Shown piece after piece: positions 27,795 to 37,574 of a stretch of DNA of 60,689 nucleotides; within the stretch, counting starts at the first letter, position 1; each line of letters starts with the position of its first letter. Source of the stretch: Clostridium sp. K13 (GTDB lineage Bacteria; Bacillota; Clostridia; Clostridiales; Clostridiaceae); the NCBI RefSeq assembly GCF_019734195.1, contig NZ_JAASHM010000020.1:1-60689 (forward strand). Direction: 5' to 3'. The position numbers were made by a program, and so were the translations under genes. Below the pieces are notes generated by a model. It made no database searches. It was given only the letters and a program-made list of their open reading frames with translations, and was not told the DNA's origin.

Positions 27795-29255
27795 ATGAGT
27801 GAACAAGAAAAGAATCTACGTTGGTATAATTTAGCCATGATGGCATTTGTATCAGTGTGGGGATTTGGTAATGTTGTAAATAACTTTGCAAATCAAGGAT
27901 TAACAGTAGTTGTATCATGGGTACTTATAATTGGATTATATTTTGTACCTTATGCATTAATGGTAGGAGAATTAGGATCTGTTTTTAAAGATAGTAAAGG
28001 TGGAGTAAGTTCTTGGATAAGAGGAACATTTGGAACTACACTAGCTTATTTTGCAGGATGGACATATTGGGTTGTTCATATACCATATTTAGCACAAAAG
28101 CCACAAGCTGCTTTAATAGCACTAGGTTGGACTGTAAAGCAAGATGGTAACTTTATAAAAGGAATGGACCCTCTAGTAGCTCAATTATTGACATTAGCAG
28201 TATTTCTATTTTTCTTATGGGTTGCTTCAAGAGGTGTAACATCTCTTAAAATGATAGGAACAATAGCAGGTACGTCTGTATTTGTTATGTCACTTTTATA
28301 TGTTGTATTAATGTTAGCTGCACCATCAATTAGAGGGATGCAGCCAGCAACAATAGATTTTAGTTTTAAAAATATGATGCCGAATTTTAATTTTTCATAT
28401 TTTACAACCTTGTCTATGTTAGTATTTGCAGTTGGAGGAGCAGAAAAAATATCTCCATATGTAAATGATATGAAAAATCCAAGTAAAAACTTCCCTAAGG
28501 GAATGATTACATTAGCTATAATGGTTGCAGTATCAGCATTACTTGGTTCAATAGCTATGGCTATGATGTTTGATGCTAATAATATACCAGCAGATTTAAA
28601 AATGAATGGTCAATATTATGCATTCCAAATGTTAGGTGAATACTATGGTGTTGGAAAATTATTTATAGTGATTTATGCATTAGCTAATTTATTAGCTCAA
28701 ATTTCTGCACTAGTATTCTCTATAGATGCTCCATTAAAGGTTCTTTTAGCTGATGGAGATAGAAAGTTTATACCTAAGGCATTAACTAAGACTAATAAAC
28801 ATGGTGCACCTATTAATGGTTATATAATGACAGCTATATTAGTTGGTATATTAATAATAGTACCAGTGCTTGGTATTGGAGATATGAACTCTTTATTTGA
28901 CTGGTTACTTCAGTTAAATTCTGTGGTTATGCCAATGAGATATCTTTGGGTATTCTTAGCATTTATAGGACTTAAAAAGGCTGCTGCTAGATATAAGTCA
29001 GATTATAAGTTTGTAAAAAATGATAAATTCGCTATGGGAATAGGAATTTGGTGTTTTGTATTTACTGCATTTGCTTGTATTATGGGGATGTTCCCAAGCA
29101 GCGTTGAAGCATTTACTGGTGCTTGGTGGTTCCAAGTATCATTAAATATTATTACTCCATTTGTATTAATTGGATTAGGATTTATATTACCTATGATAGC
29201 TAAAAAAACAAATGGTAGCATAAATGAAAAAAATAAATCAAAAAATATTGCATAA
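27795..29255 (+). CDS. yjeM: Amino acid permease, YjeM-type (glutamate/GABA family)
   Basis: A 486-residue APC-superfamily transporter with about 12 membrane segments. The N-terminus (WYNLAMMAFVSVWGFGNVVN, then PYALMVGELGSVF) and the GGVSSWI and AGWTYWVVHIPY blocks match the YjeM group related to glutamate/GABA antiporters. The exchanged amino acid is not determined. AAGGAGG precedes ATG 27795. A glutaminase gene lies 5 kb downstream, which may or may not be linked. Confidence 0.8.
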   Translation: MSEQEKNLRWYNLAMMAFVSVWGFGNVVNNFANQGLTVVVSWVLIIGLYFVPYALMVGELGSVFKDSKGGVSSWIRGTFGTTLAYFAGWTYWVVHIPYLAQKPQAALIALGWTVKQDGNFIKGMDPLVAQLLTLAVFLFFLWVASRGVTSLKMIGTIAGTSVFVMSLLYVVLMLAAPSIRGMQPATIDFSFKNMMPNFNFSYFTTLSMLVFAVGGAEKISPYVNDMKNPSKNFPKGMITLAIMVAVSALLGSIAMAMMFDANNIPADLKMNGQYYAFQMLGEYYGVGKLFIVIYALANLLAQISALVFSIDAPLKVLLADGDRKFIPKALTKTNKHGAPINGYIMTAILVGILIIVPVLGIGDMNSLFDWLLQLNSVVMPMRYLWVFLAFIGLKKAAARYKSDYKFVKNDKFAMGIGIWCFVFTAFACIMGMFPSSVEAFTGAWWFQVSLNIITPFVLIGLGFILPMIAKKTNGSINEKNKSKNIA

Positions 29256-29414
29256 AAATTGAAAAGAAAAATAAGTAAAAACTATTAAGAAAAACTATAT
29301 AAAGTATTAATAACCTCTTAAGAAAATATTTAATAACTTATATTGCAAAAAGCAATAATTGATAGTATAATGAGAACATAAGTTAAATATTATAGTGTAA
29401 ATGAGGTTGATTAA

Positions 29415-29690
29415 ATGAATAATTTAAAATCTTTATTGTGGACAATAGTTGGAATAGTAATTTTTATAGCGATAATTAAATTTTTTATATATCTTTTACC
29501 TTTTATATTAATAATAGCATTAGTTGGTTACTTAGTATTTAAAGGTAAAAAGGCTTTTAGAAAGAAAAAATATAATGATGAAACTTTTAATACTTATAAT
29601 CAAAATCAAAATGTTTATGAAGAAAGTAGTATAGATGGTGACAGCAATGGTGAAGTAATTGATGTAGATTATAAGGAAGTAGATAAATAA
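29415..29690 (+). CDS. Small membrane protein, unknown
   Basis: A 91-residue protein. Residues 8-45 form one long or two short membrane segments (LLWTIVGIVIFIAIIKFFIYL, LPFILIIALVGYLV, shown in part), then a basic KGKKAFRKKK and an acidic, Asn/Glu-rich tail. No family recognised. GAGGTTG precedes the ATG; a terminator follows at 29757. Confidence 0.6.
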   Translation: MNNLKSLLWTIVGIVIFIAIIKFFIYLLPFILIIALVGYLVFKGKKAFRKKKYNDETFNTYNQNQNVYEESSIDGDSNGEVIDVDYKEVDK

Positions 29691-29756
29691 CATTTAATAA
29701 TATTATTTATCCATCTATAATTAATAGAGAACACATAAAAATAAATTAAATATTAA

Positions 29757-29789
29757 AAATTCAGCAATATTAGGTTGCTGAATTTTTTT
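29757..29789 (+). terminator. Intrinsic terminator
   Basis: Stem AAATTCAGCAA with TTGCTGAATTT and a T-run. Confidence 0.8.
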
Positions 29790-29917
29790 ATATTTTCTTT
29801 TATTAGTTAAATATTTTTATTAAGGGATTGGTAGAAAATGTAACATATTATCAAAATTTAAATAAAATATAGTATAGAAAAAAATCAAATGAAAATAAAT
29901 AAGGGGAGGAACTAAAG

Positions 29918-30580
29918 ATTCCTATTATTCAAACAAATGTTGTGCTAGGTGAAGGAAGTAAAGTGTTTTTCGAAGAAGTAGAATTCGATTTTACAAAAAT
30001 TTATCCAAGAGGAATATTTATGGTTGAGAATGTTACAGAAGACGTTAAAGTTATACCATACGTTGTTGCAGGAAATACAATAATGTTTAATGCTTGGATA
30101 ACTAAAAATGTAGCATATAAAGTAGCTGAAGCTGCTTATGTAGATGAAAATGGAATTCCAACAGTTGTTGGACCTTTAAGACACATGACAAAGGTTATTC
30201 AATTTGGAGGATCTATAAATTTAGATTTAGAAGATGGTGTAATTTTAAGAAAATCTGATAAAGCTGAAGTTTTATCAGCAAAGGTTATTGGAAGTAATGA
30301 TGAATTATTATGCCCTGCTGAAATAACTCCAGGATATTTTATGGGAAAACAAGTTGAAGAAACACACCAAGCTAGAAGAGCACCACAATGTCACCATACA
30401 GTATATTCTGATTTAGAAGTTGCACAACAAGGCGCTTTACCAAGTTGTTCAGGACATTTTGAACCAAACTTATATCAATATGGAAAACTACGTGAAAAAA
30501 TGGCAATAGAAATTCTTGTAAAAGCTGTTAGAGTAGAGCATGTTGATGTTGATGCAGTTGATGATGAATTTTTATGCTAG
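29918..30580 (+). CDS. Spore-surface-like protein, probable ATT start
   Basis: A protein of about 220 residues with a beta-rich body, a His/Cys region (QARRAPQCHHTV, LPSCSGHFEPN) and a terminal Cys. GGGGAGG at 29903-29909 lies 8 bases before ATT at 29918, which would begin MPIIQTNVVLGEGSKVFF; no ATG is near, and the first standard start, GTG 29942, is 32 bases from the site, too far. Thus it seems to initiate at ATT, or the start has been lost by mutation. The frame is closed upstream by TAA 29900. It is reminiscent of clostridial spore or exosporium proteins (CsxC/DUF3794-like in feel), but no family is assigned. Terminator follows. Confidence 0.65.
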   Translation: MPIIQTNVVLGEGSKVFFEEVEFDFTKIYPRGIFMVENVTEDVKVIPYVVAGNTIMFNAWITKNVAYKVAEAAYVDENGIPTVVGPLRHMTKVIQFGGSINLDLEDGVILRKSDKAEVLSAKVIGSNDELLCPAEITPGYFMGKQVEETHQARRAPQCHHTVYSDLEVAQQGALPSCSGHFEPNLYQYGKLREKMAIEILVKAVRVEHVDVDAVDDEFLC

Positions 30581-30623
30581 AAAAATATTGATGCTTTTTT
30601 AAAATAAAATAATTCTTTATTAG

Positions 30624-30653
30624 AAAGGCTTTGCTATATGGCAAAGCCTTTTT
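30624..30653 (+). terminator. Intrinsic terminator
   Basis: Stem AAAGGCTTTGC with GCAAAGCCTTT and a T-run. Confidence 0.85.
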
Positions 30654-30824
30654 AAGTTGTATAAAAAAGAAAATGAATTTATATAGGTGAAAAATATAAT
30701 TAAAAATTCAAGAGAAATGCAAGAAAAAAATTTTTTAATTCATAAAAAATAATAAAGTTTTGTTAAAGTATTAGTTATATACATAAAAATGCAAGAAGTA
30801 AAATAAAATCCATCAAAAAGGTCT

Positions 30825-30852
30825 TTGAATAAAAAGAGATATATGGTATAAT
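30825..30852 (+). promoter_or_regulatory. Promoter of icd
   Basis: TTGAAT (30825-30830), 16-base spacer, TATAAT (30847-30852), 42 bases before the icd start. Confidence 0.65.
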
Positions 30853-30894
30853 TGCTTTGAGATGTAAATAAATTCAAAACAAGGGGGCATATTT

Positions 30895-32091
30895 ATGGAA
30901 AAGATTAAAATGATAACTCCATTAGTTGAAATGGATGGAGATGAAATGACTAGAGTTATTTGGAGTATGATAAAAGAGGAATTATTAAATCCTTTTATTG
31001 ATTTAAAAACTGAATATTATGATTTGGGGATAGAGTATAGAAATGAAACTGATGATGAAGTAACAATAAAAGCGGCAGAAGCTATAAAAAAATATGGAGT
31101 TGGAGTTAAATGTGCAACTATTACTCCAAATGCTGATAGAATAAAAGAATATAATTTGAAAGAAATGTGGAAAAGCCCTAATGGAACTATAAGAGCAATA
31201 TTAGATGGAACAGTTTTTAGAGCACCTATAACTGTTACTTCAATAAAGCCTTTTGTAAGAACATGGGAGGAACCAATTACAATAGCTAGACATGCTTATG
31301 GTGATATTTATAAGAATGTTGAAATGAAAATTGAAGGAAAAGGAAAAGCAGAATTAGTTTTTACTGATGAAGATGGAAAAGTAACTAGAGAAACTATTCA
31401 TGATTTTAATGATAGTGGAGTAGTAATGGGTATGCATAATACTAATAAATCTATATCTAGTTTTGCAAGAAGTTGTTTCAACTTTGCATTAGATACAAAA
31501 CAAGATATTTGGTTTGCATCAAAAGATACAATATCTAAAAAATATGATCATACTTTTAAGGATATTTTTAATGAAATATTTGAAGAAGAATATAAGGAAA
31601 AGTTTAAGGAAGCTAATATTGAATATTTCTATACATTAATTGATGATGCAGTTGCAAGAGTTATTAAATCTAAAGGTGGATTTATTTGGGCTTGTAAAAA
31701 CTATGATGGAGATGTAATGAGTGATATGGTTGCAACAGCATTTGGTTCTCTTGCAATGATGACATCAGTTTTAGTTTCTCCAGAAGGATATTATGAATAT
31801 GAAGCAGCTCATGGAACTGTTCAAAGACATTATTACAAGCATTTAAAAGGTGAAGAAACATCAACTAATTCTATGGCAACTATATTTGCTTGGACTGGAG
31901 CTCTAAGAAAAAGAGGAGAATTAGATGGTAATAATGAATTAGTTTCTTTTGCAGATAAGCTAGAAAAAGCATCTATTCAAACTATTGAAGATGGTGTTAT
32001 GACTAAGGATTTAGCTATGCTTACTGAATTAAAAGAAGTTAAAACTGTTAACACATATGAATTTATAAAGGAAATAAGAAATAGATTATAA
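30895..32091 (+). CDS. icd: NADP-dependent isocitrate dehydrogenase
   Basis: A 398-residue isocitrate dehydrogenase that makes 2-oxoglutarate. The sequence is of the dimeric, eukaryote-like NADP type: [13 protein letters not shown] at the N-terminus, [25 protein letters not shown] with substrate residues, [12 protein letters not shown] with the metal Asp residues and [12 protein letters not shown]. No other TCA-cycle gene is nearby, so it likely supplies 2-oxoglutarate for glutamate. AAGGGGGC precedes the ATG. Confidence 0.95.
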   Translation: MEKIKMITPLVEMDGDEMTRVIWSMIKEELLNPFIDLKTEYYDLGIEYRNETDDEVTIKAAEAIKKYGVGVKCATITPNADRIKEYNLKEMWKSPNGTIRAILDGTVFRAPITVTSIKPFVRTWEEPITIARHAYGDIYKNVEMKIEGKGKAELVFTDEDGKVTRETIHDFNDSGVVMGMHNTNKSISSFARSCFNFALDTKQDIWFASKDTISKKYDHTFKDIFNEIFEEEYKEKFKEANIEYFYTLIDDAVARVIKSKGGFIWACKNYDGDVMSDMVATAFGSLAMMTSVLVSPEGYYEYEAAHGTVQRHYYKHLKGEETSTNSMATIFAWTGALRKRGELDGNNELVSFADKLEKASIQTIEDGVMTKDLAMLTELKEVKTVNTYEFIKEIRNRL

Positions 32092-32097
32092 AAAAAT

Positions 32098-32142
32098 CTG
32101 CCCCTGGAATGAATCCATATTTTGGATTAACTCTAGGGGTAG
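32098..32142. other. Stable hairpin downstream of icd
   Basis: Stem CTGCCCCT with AGGGGTAG, extended by GAATCC with GGATT. No T-run follows on the plus strand, but on the minus strand the hairpin is followed by six T, so it would read as a terminator in the direction opposite to icd. Role uncertain. Confidence 0.4.
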
Positions 32143-32217
32143 AACCATATATTGTAAAGTATAATTTGTTTTGTTAAACATAAAATAAAGATAAATGTAA
32201 TAAAGGAGGTAAAATTG

Positions 32218-32394
32218 ATGTCACATAAGAATAATAAAAATTCTAAGAGCAACAAAAAGTCAGGTCAAAAGACTAAGGCTGAATTACAAAAAATGAGAGT
32301 AGAAACTGCAAATGAAGTTGGATACTCTAAAGAATCAAGAAAGCTTGGCAAAGATCAGCCAAGACCAGATAGTGCTCAAAAGATAGGACAATAG
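32218..32394 (+). CDS. Small basic protein, SASP-like
   Basis: A 58-residue protein too short for most gene finders. A clean AAGGAGG precedes ATG 32218. The first third is Lys/Ser/Asn-rich (NKNSKSNKKSGQK); then comes LQKMRVETANEVGYSKE and a charged end ending SAQKIGQ. The ETANEVG block is faintly like the EIASELG of alpha/beta-type small acid-soluble spore proteins, but the match is short. A terminator follows. Confidence 0.6.
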   Translation: MSHKNNKNSKSNKKSGQKTKAELQKMRVETANEVGYSKESRKLGKDQPRPDSAQKIGQ

Positions 32395-32453
32395 TACATA
32401 ATTAAATTTTTGAATGATAATATTAAACCTAAAAAATATATAATGAATAGTAG

Positions 32454-32487
32454 AAAAAGGAGCGTTAAGCAAGAAACGCTCCTTTTT
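32454..32487. terminator. Bidirectional terminator
   Basis: Stem AAAAAGGAGCGTT with AACGCTCCTTTTT, between the small gene at 32218 and the convergent aminopeptidase. Confidence 0.85.
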
Positions 32488-32505
32488 AATATAAATATTT
32501 AAATA

Positions 32506-33735
32506 TTAAGATGTCCAGTTACCATTAGAGAAGATTTGAACAGTTTCTCCATTTTTATTAATACCAGTGATTTCAAGATCACTAGTTCCAATCATAAAGT
32601 CAACATGAATAACTGAATTATTAACACCAATCTCTTCTAATTCTTTTTCTGAAAACTTATCAGCATCTTTTACACAAGATTCATAAGCTCTACCAAAAGC
32701 TAAATGACAAGCAGCATTTTCATCAAATAATGTATTAAAGAATATTAGCTTTGAATTAGAAATAGGTGAATCATAAGGAACAAAAGCAACTTCTCCTAAA
32801 TATTTAGCACCTTCATCACTATCCAGCATTTGTTTTAAAACATCATATCCAGTTTCAGCAGTAAAATCTACAGCCTTACCATCCTTAAATGTAATTGAAA
32901 AGTTATCAATTAAATTACCACCATAGCTTAATGGCTTTGAAGAGTATACTATACCGTTAACTCCTGTTTTCTTAGGTAAAGTAAATACTTCTTCTGTTGG
33001 CATATTTGCATTAAAGAATACACCATTAACATCATCATCAGATCCACCTGCCCAAAGGTGTCCTTCAGGAAGTTCTATGTTTAAATCAGTTCCATTACTG
33101 CTTTTTAAATGAACACTTTTAAAGTTATTATCATTCATGAATTTAACTTTTTCATCTAAGTAAGCATTATGTTTTTCCCAAGCAGTTACTGGATTTTCAG
33201 TATCAACTCTTACTGTCTTAAAGATAACATTCCATAAGTTTTCCATAGCTTCTTCATCGCTTACATTAGGGAATACCTTTTTAGCCCATGAAAGTGTAGG
33301 CACTGATAATACGCACCAACGACATTTATTAGACATTGAGTTATCATAATATTCCTTTAAAGCTGATGTTCTAGCTTTTTGAGATGTACCTATTTTTTCA
33401 ACAGAAACTCCCTTTAATCCATCAGGATCATTTGCTGATATTGAAATAAAGCAAGCACCTTGTCTAGCATAAGAGTTATAGCTTTCTGCCATCCAAGCTG
33501 GATAGTCAGCAATAGTTTCTAAGGAACTATTTTCTAATTTTATTTTAGTAAGTTTTTGGTCACCATAATGTACAATTACATCCTTAGCTCCAGCTTTGTA
33601 AGCTTCTTCTGCAATAAGTCTAGCAAATTCAGCTGTTTCTATTGGTGATGTAATAACTAATATGTTATCTTTTTGAATGTTTACCCCTGTATTTACAGCA
33701 AGGGAAGCATATTTTTTTAATAAATCTTTATCCAT
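32506..33735 (-). CDS. ampS: Aminopeptidase, M29 family
   Basis: A 409-residue metallo-aminopeptidase of the M29 family (AmpS/PepS/AmpT type). Characteristic blocks are NVNIQKDNILVITSPIE-like N-terminus, ETAEFARLIAEEAYKAGA, the middle NIELPEGHLWAGG and C-terminal CHLAFGRAYESC and HVDFMIGT with metal ligands. It acts in the cytosol on small peptides. AGGAGGGC precedes the ATG at 33735. It is a single minus-strand gene. Confidence 0.93.
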   Translation of the reverse strand: MDKDLLKKYASLAVNTGVNIQKDNILVITSPIETAEFARLIAEEAYKAGAKDVIVHYGDQKLTKIKLENSSLETIADYPAWMAESYNSYARQGACFISISANDPDGLKGVSVEKIGTSQKARTSALKEYYDNSMSNKCRWCVLSVPTLSWAKKVFPNVSDEEAMENLWNVIFKTVRVDTENPVTAWEKHNAYLDEKVKFMNDNNFKSVHLKSSNGTDLNIELPEGHLWAGGSDDDVNGVFFNANMPTEEVFTLPKKTGVNGIVYSSKPLSYGGNLIDNFSITFKDGKAVDFTAETGYDVLKQMLDSDEGAKYLGEVAFVPYDSPISNSKLIFFNTLFDENAACHLAFGRAYESCVKDADKFSEKELEEIGVNNSVIHVDFMIGTSDLEITGINKNGETVQIFSNGNWTS

Positions 33736-33974
33736 TGTATAGCCCTCCTAAATATTAGTAAAATAATTATATCATAGTTTGTAGTTAAAATATAATTCAA
33801 ATCTAAATGATGGAAATAAAAAAATAATGTGATAAGTTTATTATGTTAAATTAATATAAAAATAATTCAGAGATATGGTAGTTAATACCTTGTAAGAAAA
33901 CGATAATATAACTATAATTATTACTACAATAATAAAATGAAACTCATTCTATTAAAGAAAAGGAAGAATAACAA

Positions 33975-34895
33975 ATGAAAAATTTATTAATTAACTTAGT
34001 AGAAAAAAATAAAAAATACACAGATGAGGGGAAAATTGCTTCATATATACCAGCATTATTAAAAGCCAATAAAGAAGATTTAGGTCTTTGTATATATGAT
34101 ATAAAAAATAATGAAGAATACTGGGCTGGAGAAAGTGATATTAAATTTACAATTCAAAGTATTTCAAAAGTAGTAAGCTTAATAATTGCACTAAATGATA
34201 ATGGAAGAGAAAATGTATTTAAAAAAGTAAATGTTGAGCCTACAGGAATGGGATTTAATAGTATAGTAAACCTTGAAATTAGAAATCAAGACAGACCATA
34301 TAATCCTATGATAAATGCAGGTGCAATAGTAACAACTTCTCTTATATTTGGAGAAAATGAAGAACATAAGCTACAAAGAATATTAAATTTCTTAAGAAGA
34401 GCAACTAATAATCCTACAATAGATATAAATAGAGAAATATATGAAAGCGAAAAAGCTACAGGAGATAGAAATAGATCGTTAGCTTACTTTATGAAAAGCT
34501 CAAATATATTAGAAGGAAATGTAGAAGATATATTAGATCTTTATTTTAAACAATGTTCTATAGAAGCAAGTGCTAAAGACTTAGCAAGGTTTTCAGCTGT
34601 TATTGCAAATGATGGTATAGCACCATGGAATGATGAAGTTTTAATTTCAAGAGAAGTATGCAGAATAGTTAAAACTATAATGGTTACTTGTGGAATGTAT
34701 GATGCATCAGGAGAATTTGCAGTTCATGTTGGTGTACCAGCTAAATCAGGAGTAGGTGGTGGAATAATAGCAACGGTTCCAAGAAGATTTGGAATAGGAA
34801 TCTATGGTCCCTCACTAGATGAAAAGGGAAATAGTATAGGTGGAGTACATATACTAAAAGATTTATCAGAAGAATTAGAACTTAGTATATTTTAA
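33975..34895 (+). CDS. glsA: Glutaminase A
   Basis: A 306-residue serine-dependent glutaminase that hydrolyses glutamine to glutamate and ammonia. The beta-lactamase-like catalytic motif SISK (62-65) follows FTIQ; NPMINAGAIVT, DRNRSLAYFMKS and the C-terminal KSGVGGGIIATVP complete the family pattern. Length matches the family (about 305). GGAAG lies before the ATG. With the YjeM-type transporter in the same window it could contribute to glutamate-based acid tolerance; this is inference. Confidence 0.96.
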   Translation: MKNLLINLVEKNKKYTDEGKIASYIPALLKANKEDLGLCIYDIKNNEEYWAGESDIKFTIQSISKVVSLIIALNDNGRENVFKKVNVEPTGMGFNSIVNLEIRNQDRPYNPMINAGAIVTTSLIFGENEEHKLQRILNFLRRATNNPTIDINREIYESEKATGDRNRSLAYFMKSSNILEGNVEDILDLYFKQCSIEASAKDLARFSAVIANDGIAPWNDEVLISREVCRIVKTIMVTCGMYDASGEFAVHVGVPAKSGVGGGIIATVPRRFGIGIYGPSLDEKGNSIGGVHILKDLSEELELSIF

Positions 34896-34952
34896 TATAA
34901 ATATGATATAATTACTAAATAATAGTTAAAAAATATAACACTGGAGGAAAGA

Positions 34953-37565
34953 ATGGAAAGATTACTGATTTTAGATTCAAACAGTTTATTAAATAGGGCA
35001 TTTTATGCAATACCACCATTAACAAATAGTGAAGGAATTCATACTAATGCTGTTTACGGATTTACAAATATGTTATTCAAAATGAAGGAAGAAATAAAGC
35101 CAGATTACATAGTTGCAGCTTTTGACAGAAAGGCACCAACATTCAGACATAAAGAGTATGAAGATTATAAAGCTGGTAGAAAAAAGATGCCTCCAGAATT
35201 AGCTGAACAATTCCCTCTTATTAAAGAAGTACTTAATTTATTAGCAATTAACATATATGAAATAGATGGATTTGAGGCAGATGATATAATAGGGACATTA
35301 GCTAAATTTGCAGAAAGTAATGGAATTGAAGTCTTTGTAGTAACTGGAGATAGAGATGCTCTTCAGCTTGCTAGTGATAATATTAAGGTAGTTATTACTA
35401 AAAAAGGTGTTACAGAAACTGCAGTATATAATAGAGAAGCTTTTGAAGCAGAGTTTGGTGTTACTCCAACTCAATATATTGATGTAAAAGGTCTAATGGG
35501 AGATAAGTCAGATAACATTCCAGGGGTACCAGGTGTAGGAGAAAAGACAGCATTTAAACTTATTTCTACTTATGGTTCTATGGAAGGTGTACTTTCACAT
35601 ATTGATGAAATAAGTGGTAAAAAGCTTAAAGAAAACTTAGAAACTTATAGTGAACAAGCAATTTTTAGTAAGAAGCTTGCTACAATTATGACAGAAGTTC
35701 CTATAGAATTTGATTTAGAGGATATTAAGAGTCAGGAAAATTATAATAGAGAAGAACTTAAAAAACTATTCTTTAAACTTCAAATGAAATCTTTACTTGC
35801 AAAATTACCAGGGGAAGATAGTGATGAAGAAGAGGAACAAGAAAAGGTAGAAATAAATGAAGTAAATACAATAGAAGCTTTTAAAGAAGCACTTAGTAAA
35901 AAAGAAGATAGAGCATTTATTTCATATACTACTTCAAATGCAAATCTTTATTCTAAAATAGAATTAGATAAATTATATATAAGCTATGGAGAAAAAGTAA
36001 GCTTAATAGATTTTAAATTAATAAGCATGGAAAATACTGTTGAAGCAATTAATATTCTTAAAGCTTTTATGGAAGATAAAAATATTGAGAAAGTAATTCA
36101 GGATGGAAAAAACTTAATTACAATATTAACAAAGCATGATATTCAAGTGGAAGGCTTTATATTTGATACAGTAGTAGCAGCTTATCTTATAGACTCAGCA
36201 AAATCTAACTATCCTTTAGAAGTATTAATTAACGAGTATTTAATGAAGGAAGTAAAAGGTGAAGGCGATGAATTAATTTGCAATGCTATGGCAAGTATGA
36301 AAGAGCTTTATGAGTATTTAAAAGAAAGAGTTAATAAAGAAGGAATGGATGAGCTTTATTATGAAGTTGAACATCCGCTTATAGCTATTTTATCAAGTAT
36401 GGAAGCTATAGGATTTAACGTAAATAGAGAAAAACTTGATGAACTTGCTATTAAATTTAAAGAAGAGATTTCTAGAACAGAAAAAGAGATATTTGAACTT
36501 TGCGAAGAAGAATTTAATATAAGCTCACCAAAGCAGTTAGGTAAAATTCTTTTTGAAAAATTAGATTTGCCAGTAGTTAAAAAGACAAAAACAGGATATT
36601 CAACAAATGCAGAAGTACTAGAAAAATTAATGGATAAACATCCTGTTATAGAAAAGATTATTTACTATAGACAAATAACAAAGCTTAATTCTACATATGT
36701 TGAGGGGCTTAAAAACGTTATAGATGAAGATGGTGCAATTCACTCAAGCTTTAATCAAACTGTTACTACAACAGGTAGATTATCAAGTACAGAGCCAAAT
36801 CTTCAAAATATACCTGTTAAATATGAAATGGGTAGAGAAATAAGAAAGGTATTCATACCAAAAGAGTCTACTGATGTATTATTATCTTGTGACTACTCTC
36901 AAATAGAGCTTAGAGTTCTTGCTCATATGGCAGATGATAAAAATATGATAGATGCATTTAATCATCATAGTGATATTCATACTAAAACTGCATCAGAAGT
37001 ATTTAAGGTACCAGTAGAAGAAGTTACATCTTTAATGAGAAGTAGGGCAAAGGCTGTTAACTTTGGTATAGTTTATGGTATAAGTGACTTTAGTCTTTCT
37101 CAAGACTTAAAGATAACTAGAAAAGAAGCTGCTGAATATATGGAAATATATTTTGATAGATATCCAAAAATTAAAGGGTATTTAGAAAGTGTTAAAGAAG
37201 AGGCTAAGGAAAAAGGTTATGTATTAACTGTTTTAAATAGAAGAAGATTTATACCAGAAATAAAGTCTTCAAATAAAATTGTTAAAGCACTTGGAGAAAG
37301 ATTAGCAATGAATGCACCAATTCAAGGAAGTGCAGCTGATATTATAAAGCTTGCTATGGTTAAAGTTTATAATAGATTAAAGAAGGAAAAATTAAATAGC
37401 GAAATGATTCTTCAAGTACACGATGAACTTATTTTAAATGTTAAAGAAAATGAACTGGAAGTTGTTAAAGCTTTAGTAAAAGAAGAGATGGAAAATGTAC
37501 TAAAGATGTCAGTAAAATTAGATATAGATGAAAATATAGGTAACACATGGTATGAAGCAAAGTAG
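34953..37565 (+). CDS. polA: DNA polymerase I
   Basis: An 870-residue family A polymerase for repair and Okazaki-fragment processing. Residues 1 to about 290 are the 5'-nuclease (GFTNMLFKM, AFDRKAPTFRH, DGFEADDIIGTLA, VTGDRDALQL, GLMGDKSDNIPGVPGVG). The middle (about 300-480) is the 3'-5' exonuclease-like domain, in which the usual DXE and YXXXD residues are not evident, as in many Gram-positive enzymes. The C-terminal polymerase has DYSQIELRVLAH, RSRAKAVNFGIVYG and QVHDELI. GGAGG precedes the ATG. coaE follows after 9 bases. Confidence 0.97.
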   Translation: MERLLILDSNSLLNRAFYAIPPLTNSEGIHTNAVYGFTNMLFKMKEEIKPDYIVAAFDRKAPTFRHKEYEDYKAGRKKMPPELAEQFPLIKEVLNLLAINIYEIDGFEADDIIGTLAKFAESNGIEVFVVTGDRDALQLASDNIKVVITKKGVTETAVYNREAFEAEFGVTPTQYIDVKGLMGDKSDNIPGVPGVGEKTAFKLISTYGSMEGVLSHIDEISGKKLKENLETYSEQAIFSKKLATIMTEVPIEFDLEDIKSQENYNREELKKLFFKLQMKSLLAKLPGEDSDEEEEQEKVEINEVNTIEAFKEALSKKEDRAFISYTTSNANLYSKIELDKLYISYGEKVSLIDFKLISMENTVEAINILKAFMEDKNIEKVIQDGKNLITILTKHDIQVEGFIFDTVVAAYLIDSAKSNYPLEVLINEYLMKEVKGEGDELICNAMASMKELYEYLKERVNKEGMDELYYEVEHPLIAILSSMEAIGFNVNREKLDELAIKFKEEISRTEKEIFELCEEEFNISSPKQLGKILFEKLDLPVVKKTKTGYSTNAEVLEKLMDKHPVIEKIIYYRQITKLNSTYVEGLKNVIDEDGAIHSSFNQTVTTTGRLSSTEPNLQNIPVKYEMGREIRKVFIPKESTDVLLSCDYSQIELRVLAHMADDKNMIDAFNHHSDIHTKTASEVFKVPVEEVTSLMRSRAKAVNFGIVYGISDFSLSQDLKITRKEAAEYMEIYFDRYPKIKGYLESVKEEAKEKGYVLTVLNRRRFIPEIKSSNKIVKALGERLAMNAPIQGSAADIIKLAMVKVYNRLKKEKLNSEMILQVHDELILNVKENELEVVKALVKEEMENVLKMSVKLDIDENIGNTWYEAK

Positions 37566-37574
37566 GGGGTAAAT

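Larger units (their letters stand above)
30581..30894. other. 314-bp intergenic region
   Basis: It contains the terminator of the preceding gene (30624-30653) and the icd promoter (30825-30852). The stretch between is A-rich and shows no gene or other clear structure. Confidence 0.6.

Noticed and set aside
29942..30580. GTG at 29942 as the start of the cysteine-bearing protein
   Set aside because: It is 32 bases from the only ribosome binding site, and the codons before it read as protein.
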